A DNA stretch of 64,000 nucleotides, from positions 2,627,001-2,691,000 of the forward strand of contig JAMJFZ010000711.1 of assembly GCA_026225945.1 (NCBI GenBank), given 5' to 3'. The translations under genes were made by a program, and so were the position numbers. The stretch is from Cricetomys ansorgei. Lineage: Eukaryota; Chordata; Mammalia; Rodentia; Nesomyidae. The stretch's first letter is position 1. Each line of letters opens with the position of its first letter. Below, piece after piece: positions 56,225-64,000 of this stretch. Below the pieces are notes generated by a model. The model was not told the origin of the DNA. It did not search any database and worked only from the letters and a program-made list of their open reading frames with translations.

Positions 56225-56810
56225 ACAGTAGCTCGAGAATATATAATATATTCTCATCACTATGACAAAATAGCCAACCGAAGAAACTCAAGAAAGGATT
56301 TGTTGTTTCTCATTTCAGGGGATTTCAGCCCATCCATTCATAGTGGGAAGGTATGTGGAGTGGCATTGTGGTATGGCAGAACTCCTAACATGACACATCA
56401 AGCAGAAAGCACAGGCAGGACCAGAAGTAGTAGGTCAGGCTGTATAAACCTCAGGGGTCTACCTCCTATGGCCTACCTCTATCAAATAGGCCCTACAACC
56501 TCTCAAAACAGGACTACCAGTTGAGGACCAAGTGTTTATTTTTGTATTATTTAAAAATTATTTATAGGCCTCTATGTGTCTCTGTGTGTCTATGTATGTG
56601 TCTACAGAGGCCAGAAGAAAGCACAAGATCCCTTGGAGCTGGAGTTTGAGATGGGTATGATTTAACCAACATGGGTGCTGGGGAACTGAACTCCAGTTCT
56701 CTGCAAGAACATCAAGTGGTCTTAACACTGAGCCCTCTCTCCAGTCTAGGACCAGATATTCAAATAAAACACAATGTACTGTGGTGGACAGTCCAGACTC
56801 AAACCATGTC
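56225..56810 (-). mobile_element. Rodent LTR split by a B2
   Basis: CATCACTATGACAAAATAGCC, AGGATTTGTTGTTTCTC, TGGCATTGTGGTATGGCAG, AAACAGGACTACCAGTTGAGGACCA, and after the B2, AGGACCAGATATTCAAATAAAACAC. Family not firmly named. Confidence 0.6.
56531..56747 (-). mobile_element. B2 SINE inserted in the LTR
   Basis: TTAAAAATTATTTATAGG tail, CCCTTGGAGCTGGAGTTTGAGATGG, GGGTGCTGGGGAACTGAAC, CTTAACACTGAGCCCTCTCTCCAG. Flanked by AGGACCA at 56524-56530 and 56748-56754. Confidence 0.85.
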
Positions 56811-57114
56811 TGTCTTTTTTTCTTCTACATGTTAGTGCAATACAGCAAGTAAAGAACTAAATACAGAATACTGTTAGTAGCAAAAAGAGAGTCTTGTCCA
56901 TTAGCATGTAAAGCAAAATGCTATTTCTAAATGTATAGGCAGGATACATGTAGGAGAATGGAAATAGATGAGGGTCAATAAGTAGTTAGGTCAGGGGTAG
57001 ATTTTAAAGAGTCTTGTGTCTGTAGCTCAGAGACCTGATTCTTACCTTCTAGGATGATGACAGAGGAGCCTGTTTTACTTTTTGTTGCTATTGAAGAATG
57101 CTACAGATTGGGTA

Positions 57115-57240
57115 ATTTTATTTGTTTTTGTTTTTTGTTTTTTTTGAGACAGGGTCTCCCTGTGTAGCTCTGGCTGTCCTGGAACTTGCAATATAGACCA
57201 GGCTAGCCTTGAACTCACAGAGATCCACCTGTGACTGGCT
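57115..57240 (-). mobile_element. B1 SINE with 11-bp target duplication
   Basis: T-rich tail, GAGACAGGGTCTCCCTGTGTAGCTCTGGCTGTCCTGGAACTTGC, CAGGCTAGCCTTGAACTCACAGAGATCCACCTG. CAGATTGGGTA occurs at 57104-57114 and 57241-57251. The usual 5' head of the B1 is missing. Confidence 0.92.
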
Positions 57241-57347
57241 CAGATTGGGTACTTTTTAAAAAACATACAGTGATTAGTGATTAGTTCTGGGGAATAGGAA
57301 GTCCAAAATCAAGAACTTGGTTATTCTAGGGCACATGGCAAAGGGAA

Positions 57348-57431
57348 AGTGTGTGTGCGTTGTGTGTGTGTGAGAGAGAGAGGAAGAGAGAGAGAGGGAG
57401 AGGGAGAGAGAGAGGGAGAGAGAGAGGGAGG
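57348..57431. repeat. (TG)n followed by (GA)n purine tract
   Basis: GTGTGTGTGCGTTGTGTG then more than 60 bp of almost pure GA/GGGA. Confidence 0.92.
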
Positions 57432-57800
57432 AGACTTGGAACTTCAAGGCCTTTTATACTTAGTATTAATCCTCTCATGATCTAAACACCTCCCATCAGG
57501 CCACACCTGTTGAGAATTAAATTCCAACACCTTCATTGGTAGTATGGGGTAGGGGATGAGAGGGCACATTTGGAGACAATCTACGAAGAGTTACTAAGAC
57601 AATTTTAGTGCAGAGACAAATTGTAGGTTCAGAAACTACCAACTAGAGGGTTAAACAATGATAGGGAAATTAGCTAAGAAATTACTAGAATAGTTTGAGA
57701 ATAAAAGGGACTATAATGGATTAAAAGTTGCACCCCCCACAGAGAAATCTATCAACATGTGAACATGCATACATGCATTCACATTAACACATGCAAAATA

Positions 57801-57830
57801 ATAAATCAATCAATCAATCAATCAATCAAT
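57801..57830. repeat. (ATCA)n microsatellite
   Basis: Seven perfect ATCA units, perhaps grown from the A-rich tail of a decayed SINE (57700-57800). Confidence 0.9.
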
Positions 57831-58752
57831 CTGGTCATTCCTCTGCCTGATAAACAGGGGGCATCAAACTACAAATGGATCACAGATACACCAAAGGAGA
57901 GTTTCACGGTTTTGTGAATTTCAAGCTGGTTTGACAAAAATGAAACTTGAAGGTTTAAGAACTGTGAGTTCTTGGTAAAAGCACTGGTGCTTCAGAATTT
58001 CAGCTAGCCATAGTATATTGGGTGTGTGTGTGTGTGTGTAATAGAAAGGGAATAGAAAGAGACCACAGAATAATTCCTGATACCACACATACGAATTTAA
58101 ACATCTATTAGGTTTAAGCACATTATTCTAGGTTCGGTTGGCAGATGGTGTACACAGATTTTGACTACACTAGCATTTCATTTGGAACTAGCAAAATTAC
58201 ATATAACCATGATGGTAACTTAACATTCAGAGTTTAAAATTTATCCCTAACCCTGAGTTAAATGTAGAACACTAATAACACTTTAAAAGGCTTTGTTAAT
58301 AGATTGTCTGGATTTCATAGATCGGAGTCTCAGGATATAATACTGTTCAAAAATGACTACCGGGCAGTGTCAATATCTTTCCATGGAAATCTGCCTCACA
58401 CAAGAGGAGAAAAGAGGCCAAAGGGAAGAAAGACTACACCAGGGGAGATCGCAGGTACTGATGTCTGACTCTCTGAATGGGACTTCTCCATTTACGCACC
58501 AGTCTCACTTCCTTCTATGGTGTGGACCTTTAATCTCCCTAGTTGTCAGCCTTGTAGGGTCAAGTTAATCACTGTTGACATCATCCTCCTACTTCCCTTT
58601 GCAAATTCCACCGAAGCTATGTGTTTCCTGTCGTATTTGACACCGTAGAGAATGCGTACCCGGCTGGTTTGCATCTAAATTTAGACCCGCAAGACCATGG
58701 CAGTAGTCGAGATAAACAAAACTAGGTGACATTTTCAACACTCTCAGGGAAG

Positions 58753-58756
<4 letters not shown>
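57831..58756. other. Proximal upstream flank, nothing named
   Basis: (TG)9 at 58022-58040. No repeat family, exon or CpG enrichment. It is the non-island flank of the Picalm promoter. Confidence 0.4.
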
Positions 58757-58802
<46 letters not shown>

Positions 58803-58810
58803 CGCGCGCA
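58757..58810. repeat. (TG)n(CG)n alternating tract, Z-DNA prone
   Basis: Over 50 bp of uninterrupted purine-pyrimidine alternation, (TG)18 then about (CG)8, roughly 900 bp upstream of the Picalm start codon. Confidence 0.95.
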
Positions 58811-59164
58811 AAAAGACCTTTGTGACATTAAAAAAAAGGAGTGGAGGTGCATTTGAATAGGTCCACAGCCAAGAGGCCTGCTGGTCGGCTCAGAAGAGAG
58901 AACAGCCTGAGCCTTTTCCTTTAAGGCAGGAGGCGGCCCATGGGGGCGTCGCCAAACGGAGCGAGAAGCCACGGGGCCCGGCGCCCCGACACCTTCATCG
59001 CGGGGAGACACTGTGCACTAGCAGCTGCCTCACCTCTTTGTCAAGCCGACAGCCTCAGACACGAGGAAGTCCTTGCCTCGGGTGAAAGAGGGGCGCAGCG
59101 GCCGCCCCTCCCCCCTCCCCCTGTGACACGCGGGCCAGCCGCGGGCGACCTGTTGGCAGGGGGC

Positions 59165-59174
59165 GTCACGTGAC
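59165..59174 (+). promoter_or_regulatory. CLEAR/E-box palindrome 1
   Basis: GTCACGTGAC, a perfect 10-bp palindrome that fits the CLEAR consensus bound by TFEB/TFE3/MITF, also compatible with USF. Followed by GC, giving GTCACGTGACGC. Confidence 0.7.
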
Positions 59175-59354
59175 GCGGCGGGCCGCGCCGTCCCCCGCGG
59201 GCGGGCCTCCTGTTGCGCCCGCCGGGCGGGTTCCACCACGTAGCGCGCGGGCGGCGCCCCGCTCTTCCCTCGCCCGAGCGAGGGAGGGGGGCGCGCCGGG
59301 GAGGAAAGGGAAGGGAAAAGGGGCGGGAGGAAGGGAGCAGGGGGCGGAACCCGA

Positions 59355-59364
59355 GTCACGTGAC
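59355..59364 (+). promoter_or_regulatory. CLEAR/E-box palindrome 2
   Basis: The same GTCACGTGAC, again followed by GC, 190 bp downstream of the first copy. Confidence 0.7.
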
Positions 59365-59375
59365 GCAGGGGCAGC

Positions 59376-59381
59376 CCGGAA
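59376..59381 (+). promoter_or_regulatory. ETS-type core
   Basis: CCGGAA between the second CLEAR palindrome and the YY1-type motif. GABP/ELK-type cores are common in TATA-less promoters. Confidence 0.45.
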
Positions 59382-59402
59382 AGCTCCGAGGAGGAGCCTG
59401 GC

Positions 59403-59413
59403 GCCGCCATTTT
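59403..59413 (-). promoter_or_regulatory. YY1-type motif
   Basis: GCCGCCATTTT is the exact complement of AAAATGGCGGC, the YY1 core. YY1 sites often lie close to the start of CpG-island promoters. Confidence 0.6.
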
Positions 59414-59613
59414 CCTGCAGCTGCCTGTCCCTCCGGCCCGGCCCGGCTCCAGCTGACCGGGGAAGGGGTGGGCTGAGGCTGACGCGCGGGGCCCGGGAGT
59501 GCCCGACTCGGTGTGGGAGCCCGCGAGGGGCACGCGAGCCGGGGCTCCTCGGGCGGGTGGCGGTGCGCGGCCCTGAGCCCCGCCCCAGGCCGGCAGGCGG
59601 GCCGGGAGCCGGT

Positions 59614-59642
59614 GGGGGTAGGGGGTGCGGTGGGGGGTGGGG
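59614..59642 (+). promoter_or_regulatory. G-quadruplex-prone sequence in the 5' leader
   Basis: Four G tracts (59614-59618, 59621-59625, 59632-59637, 59639-59642) with loops of 2, 6 and 1 bases. On the sense strand, about 70-100 nt before the start codon, hence likely in the mRNA leader. Confidence 0.7.
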
Positions 59643-59713
59643 ACCCTCCGGCTCTTGGGGGTCCCGGGCCCCGCCGGCTGCCGAGCGGAAGGGGTGGCGG
59701 AGGAGCCGCAGAG

Positions 59714-59843
59714 ATGTCTGGCCAGAGCCTGACGGACCGGATCACCGCGGCCCAGCACAGTGTCACCGGCTCCGCGGTGTCCAAGACGGTATGCAAGGCC
59801 ACGACCCACGAGATCATGGGCCCCAAGAAGAAGCACCTGGACT
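59714..59843 (+). CDS. Picalm: Picalm (CALM) coding exon 1, N-terminal part
   Basis: Encodes 43 residues starting [14 protein letters not shown] and ending KKKHLD, plus the first base of codon 44 (a Tyr in the known protein, so the intron is phase 1). I recognise it as the N-terminus of the phosphatidylinositol-binding clathrin assembly protein, which recruits clathrin, AP-2 and small R-SNAREs to the plasma membrane during endocytosis. The exon covers the start of the ANTH domain, including Lys28 and the PKKKH segment (Lys38, Lys40, His41) reported to contact PI(4,5)P2. The start was chosen because it is the first ATG in the GC-rich leader, the protein is known to start there, and the context GCAGAGATGT has G at -3. 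The same frame is open at least 67 codons upstream without an ATG. The remaining exons lie beyond the window. AP180 (Snap91) is the paralogue, but the residues and CpG-island housekeeping promoter favour Picalm. Confidence 0.96.
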
Positions 59844-59850
59844 GTGAGTG
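59844..59850 (+). other. Picalm: 5' splice donor of Picalm exon 1
   Basis: GTGAGTG follows CTGGACT. If retained, translation would end two codons on (TGT GAG TGA), so splicing is required for the full protein. Confidence 0.9.
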
Positions 59851-60940
59851 AAGCCCCCCGCACCCCTCCCGCTCCTCTCCATCCTTTCTCCCTCCCTCCT
59901 AGGGCTGCCTCTTCCCTCCTTGCGCCTTATCTGCGCGGTGGCTCCTGAGCCTCGTTGAGCTGTGTTCTTTTTTGCTTCCATCACACCTTCCTTCAACGGC
60001 CTCGGCTCTCCTCCCAAAAGAGAAAGAAATGTGACAAGCCATTACCCGCAGAGGTCCCCCGAGACCTCGCCTTCTGGCCCAGGCACCACCATGCCCCATC
60101 ACGCTCCCCAGCCTGTCTCCCATCCAGCTCCTTACCCGAACTCCTGTCCCAGCTACTGCAGCCTTTTGCCCTTCTGTCCCACCCGTCCCGGATTCCTCGC
60201 CATCCTCGGCTCAGTGTTTCTCCGCTGGCCCCGGGACTCCCCCATTGTTCCCCCATTCGCTGTTTTTCGGGTTTCCGTACTAACTCGGCCTGGTGGGCCC
60301 AGATTCCTGTCACTTCTCAGCCCATGAAATGCTTCCCACATCTTGACTAGATTTTCCTCTCATTCCTTTCTGGTTTGCTTTCACATCTTTCTTCTTACCC
60401 TTTGGGCTCTCTTTGCCTCTGTAGCTTCCATTAAGTTTCTTTGACTTTTTGTCTCTCTACTTCGATATTATACCCAGTTATTCGGTTTTTCTTCCATTTA
60501 CGTTTGTGGGAAGTAGAAACAAAGGGATTCGGTGAGGTGTGGGGAAAGCATTGTGGGACGTTACTATTTTTATTTGCCATCATTATATTGTCTGAGTTTT
60601 AAAGTTGGGTGAGCTGTGCATGTCCGACCTTTCCCTTTTTAAAATTCATATGGGGATATGGAAAAGGACATTGCCGGTGTTGGTATCAGTTCCCGGAACT
60701 GTTAACATTGTTAACATTGGCGGTTTGAATTTAGAAGCGTGAGTGTGAAGTGTTAGGATTTAAAATGGATTCTTAAATTGTAGGTACAAATAATCAAGTT
60801 TGGAAACGTTTTAAGTTATGCTGGTTGTATTTTGGAGGACTACGTTTGCATAAGCGGCATGCTGTTACTTTAGTACTAACTTACAAACAATTAATAGAAC
60901 TCCTCCCAATTGTTTTCGAACCTGGGAGGCACCTGTAAAA

Positions 60941-61000
60941 CCTTCTTCTCCTTCTCTTCCTCCTCCTCCTTTTTTTTTTTTTTTTTTTTTTTTCTTTTTT
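60941..61000. repeat. Pyrimidine tract with long T run
   Basis: CTTCTC and CCT units followed by about 23 T, one C and six more T. Confidence 0.9.
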
Positions 61001-61275
61001 GTCGTTCATTTGCCTCAGGGTACAAAGCTCAGTGGATCACTCAATCGTTGAGTCAGTGGAGCTTTGACCTGAAACGTTTCAGGAAAAAATATTAGGGATA
61101 TAGTTAACGATAGTAAATTTTCTTTTTAAATGACTCCCGGACACATTAGCTGAACTGACTTTCATCATACATGAAAGTTGCTTTGCCCTGTGAAGCAAGA
61201 GTGAGCTTGTCCTGAAAGGGAATCCGCTGTAAGGAATCTTGTTTCTCTTTTGGACTTTGGCTGTGATGTTTGCAC

Positions 61276-61304
61276 TAAAAACAAAACAAAACAAAACAAA
61301 AAAA
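61276..61304. repeat. (CAAAA)n tract
   Basis: Four CAAAA units and a short A run. Confidence 0.9.
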
Positions 61305-61634
61305 CAGCGTGTGAATTCTTCTAAGATACATTGCTCATGAAGTGCTGTTAGAACAAGTTATTGCCACAGACAAACCATTATTCATTGTGATTTGTTCCCT
61401 AGCTGTGGAAAAGTTTTATAAAAGTAATCATCTTGGTTGGATGTAGTACTCATACAGGCTGCTTTTTAACTGTCTGTCCTTGCTAGAGAGAATGGAAAAT
61501 ATACTTATATGGTGACACTCTTGTAAACATTTCTTAGGGTAGTGTGAATAAATAATCATAAATGTTTTTTGAAAATATAGTTTCTGTCTGCATTGTTTTG
61601 AAAAACTACTCCTCTTCCCCTTTTTGTCCCCCAT

Positions 61635-61725
61635 TTCCAGGCTTGTCTCAAATTTGGCAAAGAAGCCCAAATTGTCCTTGAACTTGAGACCATCCTTCTG
61701 CCTCAGCCCTCCTGGCATTTGCAAC
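61635..61725 (-). mobile_element. B1-like fragment, diverged
   Basis: AGGCTTGTCTCAAATTTGG, AAATTGTCCTTGAACTTGAGACCATCCTTCTGCCTCAGCCCTCC fits an old antisense B1. Confidence 0.5.
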
Positions 61726-63192
61726 AATTCTGGGTTCTGTGATACAAAATCCTACTGTTTGTTTCAATGCTTGTGTTTGGTTTTTCATTTGCTTTTGTTT
61801 TTTTGATGTGGAGGTGGCACAAGATACTTGGGAATATGTGAAGTGTGTTTTTTTTTTAACTTAAAAATAATAAATTATAACATACAGTTTTGAAATGTTC
61901 TTTATAAAGGTTTCATCTTCAGATGCAGCAGTGATTTTATTGATAAGTATAGCTAGAATCAGAGAAAATAGATTGGTTGAGGAAAGAAGCAAAGGTTGTA
62001 GTTTTATCAAGTTAGTGACCTTTTATATAGTCACTGCTATAGATTCAAACTAGTTGGGTTTTAAGGATAATCTTATATCTGTATTTTTCTCTATTACAGC
62101 TGTGTTTATAAATTCCCATAAATTTAGAGCTTTAATTCTAGTGTATTAAGAATACGGCACCTCTTCATGATGTTTTAAAACAGTGATACTATTTTCCCTT
62201 TATTGTAAAACTTTCTCATTAATATTTTTGTAAAATCTCACTAATGATTGGCTTACAACCCTCCGTCCCTTCACTTCCCCATGCTTTGAAAAGTTACCCA
62301 CAGACATTTTTGGTGCCAATGCCGTAAGCTTCAGGCTTTAATAGAGAAATGCATCATTTCAAGTAAGTTTTGCTCCTGTAAGAATTTTTTCTTAATTTTT
62401 AAACTGTAATTTTCATATGCTTTTTAATGTCCTCAGCTACTAATGTCTGCTTCTTTGAACTGAGTGGAAACAGTTTCATTTTAAAAATGGTAGCATTTAA
62501 CAAAAATATGCCTAGTAATTTTGTCTTCCCTATAACTACTTAAGCAAATGGAGGTAGCTTTTGTGTACTTCCTTGGCAAGCTCTTTTCCATTTCAGAAAG
62601 TGATTATTGCCCATAAGATATGTGTCAATTCATTCTACATTGTATGTTTATTGAAGATTCTGGTTTTTTGGCTTATAGGTATTGGTGCATAAAAGTGTTA
62701 ACTAATGTTCCGAGTGTGAAGAATCTTTAAACTTAACAGTCCGGATTTCTATTTAACTTCAGGCTTCTAATGGCCATTTAAAATCAAGATAAAAGAGCAC
62801 AACGCTTAAATTTTCAGACTCAGCTATCTCCTCACTCAAATCCACAGCTTTCACGTCCTTTGTATAAAGTGCATACTGTTTGTATACAACCTACTCATCC
62901 TCATGTTTAAAGTGTCTTGATGTTTCTTATACCTGCTATAATATAAATGCTGTATAAACAGTTGTAGTTTATTACTCACTGAATAATGACCAAAGGGGAA
63001 TATCTGTGTAGTACAGATACAAGTTTTTTTTCTACCAAATGTTTTTGATCTAAGGTTGTGGAACCCATATGTATATAGAGGGTCAACTGTAATACATATA
63101 GTAAAAGAGATGCTAAAGAGAGATGGTGCTCATCCTTTTTAATTGTTCTGTTGGTATTTACCAAATAAATTCTAAAACATTTTAAAAAGCTG

Positions 63193-63196
<4 letters not shown>
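61726..63196. other. Intron 1, mostly unassigned
   Basis: AT-rich. 62870-63090 (ending GGAACCCATATGTATATAGAGGGTCAACTGTA) resembles an ancient mammalian repeat I could not name with confidence. Confidence 0.3.

Positions 63197-63232
<36 letters not shown>
63197..63232. repeat. (TA)n microsatellite
   Basis: Eighteen TA units, pure. Confidence 0.95.
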
Positions 63233-63235
<3 letters not shown>

Positions 63236-63394
63236 AAGTGGTTAATAATATAATTAGAGAAGTGTGTTTCTTAAGTTTATTATATATATTTTTTATGTGT
63301 GCAGTTTTAAAGCCTATTTGAGTTTAGATGTGCAAGTGAGAAATGAAACACTTCACAGTCACTTTTCTTACATTTTGCACACTTAACTTGGGCT

Positions 63395-63485
63395 GGAAAT
63401 CTATGTAGCCTAGGTTGGCCTTGAACTCAACAATAACCTCTGCCTCTGGGATTGATGACAGGCATGCACCTTCATGATTGCCTGC
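63395..63485 (-). mobile_element. B1 SINE fragment
   Basis: ATCTATGTAGCCTAGGTTGGCCTTGAACTCAAC, TGCCTCTGGGATTGATGACAGGCATGCACC. Confidence 0.75.
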
Positions 63486-63559
63486 AAAGCATTTGCATGA
63501 AATATATTGATGTAAAATAGTCTGTTTAAATTTCTAATTATCAAAATTGATTTAATTTA

Positions 63560-63642
63560 CAACAATAGAGATTGAATCTAGGGCCTTACACATGCCAGGC
63601 AAATGCTCTACCACTGAGCTATATATACCCAACCCTTTTCTT
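63560..63642 (-). mobile_element. ID-type SINE
   Basis: ATAGAGATTGAATCTAGGGCCTTACACATGCCAGGCAAATGCTCTACCACTGAGCTATATATACCC, antisense ID. Confidence 0.78.
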
Positions 63643-63750
63643 ATTTTTGTTCTTGAGATAGGGTGGCCTTGAATTTGCAACCCAGGCAGACTTTGGACTT
63701 GTGATCCTCTTGCCTCAGCTTTCTGAGTATCATAGGCTTGTGCCACAATT
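63643..63750 (-). mobile_element. B1 SINE, diverged
   Basis: GTTCTTGAGATAGGGTGGCCTTGAATTTGC, GTGATCCTCTTGCCTCAGC, GTATCATAGGCTTGTGCCAC. It follows the ID in the order opposite to B4, so these are separate insertions. Confidence 0.7.
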
Positions 63751-64000
63751 CATAGAAAGTTGCCTGTTTATATTCATTAACTTCAAAGGGTTTAATTTTA
63801 TTGTTTCTTAAAAATCAAATAAGTAAGAAAAAGAATAAATTTTTGGGGAAGAGGTTGGAGTCCTACTTAAAGAGGTAGCCTTAGACTTTGAAAGATTTGG
63901 TATTTGCATTTCCTGTTCTTTTGGTGGCTAAAGTGGTATTTCCGTTACATTGGGTTCCTAGTTGAAGCGCTTTATATTTTTCTCTAGAGAATTGGAATTT

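Larger units (their letters stand above)
57070..57595 (-). mobile_element. MST/MLT1-type LTR, broken by B1 and a GA tract
   Basis: TTTTGTTGCTATTGAAGAATGCTACAGATTGGGTAA, GGAATAGGAAGTCCAAAATCAAG, GGGCACATGGCAAAGG, CCTCTCATGATCTAAACACCTCCCATCAGGCCACACC, AAATTCCAACACC: antisense MST/MLT1 order. Confidence 0.65.
58920..59870 (+). promoter_or_regulatory. Picalm: Picalm CpG-island promoter and 5' UTR
   Basis: Base composition jumps to very high GC with dense CpG at about 58920 and falls after 59870. No TATA box or CCAAT box is visible. GC boxes include GGGCGGGCC (about 59199-59208) and GGGGCGGGAGG (59320-59330). Two GTCACGTGAC palindromes, an ETS core and a YY1-type motif cluster in 59165-59413. 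There is no ATG between about 59000 and 59713, so the leader from any start site in the island lacks upstream AUG ORFs. The transcription start is not determinable from sequence; I favour 59370-59480 because of the YY1 and ETS positions. Confidence 0.9.
59844..64000 (+). other. Picalm: Picalm intron 1, 5' part
   Basis: Begins C/T-rich and still fairly GC-rich to about 60300, then AT-rich. No further exon or splice-acceptor-exon pair recognised before the window ends. Ordinary repeats are listed separately. Confidence 0.85.

Noticed and set aside
1..58900. Exons of the divergent neighbour Eed or another gene
   Set aside because: No WD-repeat coding sequence or other protein match recognised on either strand.
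59170..59847. 225-codon plus ORF over the promoter and exon 1
   Set aside because: Out of frame with Picalm in exon 1; a GC-driven shadow.
59030..59863. 277-codon minus-strand ORF across the CpG island
   Set aside because: Stop-poor because of extreme GC. Composition is Pro/Arg/Ala/Ser-rich and it is antisense to the Picalm promoter and exon; no domain.

Overview
The window is nuclear DNA from a muroid rodent (mouse, hamster or vole type). The evidence is dense rodent SINEs (B1, B2, B3, B4 and ID families), rodent-type LTR and L1 fragments, old mammalian repeats (MIR, L2, MLT1/MST, MER5) and many short tandem repeats. There are no near-consensus young ID elements, which mildly disfavours rat, but I cannot name the species. 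All repeat family names come from recalled consensus sequences, so family and edges are approximate.

Only one gene is supported: the first coding exon of Picalm (phosphatidylinositol-binding clathrin assembly protein, CALM) at 59714-59843, plus strand. It encodes residues 1-43 and the first base of codon 44, and ends at a GTGAGTG splice donor. It sits in a TATA-less CpG island (about 58920-59870) that carries two identical GTCACGTGAC palindromes (CLEAR/E-box type), an ETS core, a YY1-type motif and two G-quadruplex-prone tracts. The rest of the window to 64000 is the start of intron 1.

Positions 1 to about 58900 are upstream intergenic DNA. In mammals this interval separates Picalm from the divergent gene Eed (background knowledge; no Eed exon is seen here). 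By region: 1-9 kb holds old MIR/MER5/L2 pieces and tandem duplications; 9-21 kb is sparse, with L1 and MIR fragments; 21-33 kb has B2 elements, solo LTRs and a nested MLT1; 33-43 kb holds a broken L2 and a B1 cluster; 43-48 kb has an L1 3' end and a complete small LTR retroelement with a perfect 5-bp target duplication; 48-58 kb has an inverted L1, nested LTR/SINE insertions and purine tracts.

I found no further gene, RNA gene, CRISPR array or unknown enzymatic system. The most interesting signals are the promoter architecture and several insertions whose target-site duplications and nesting can be read directly.
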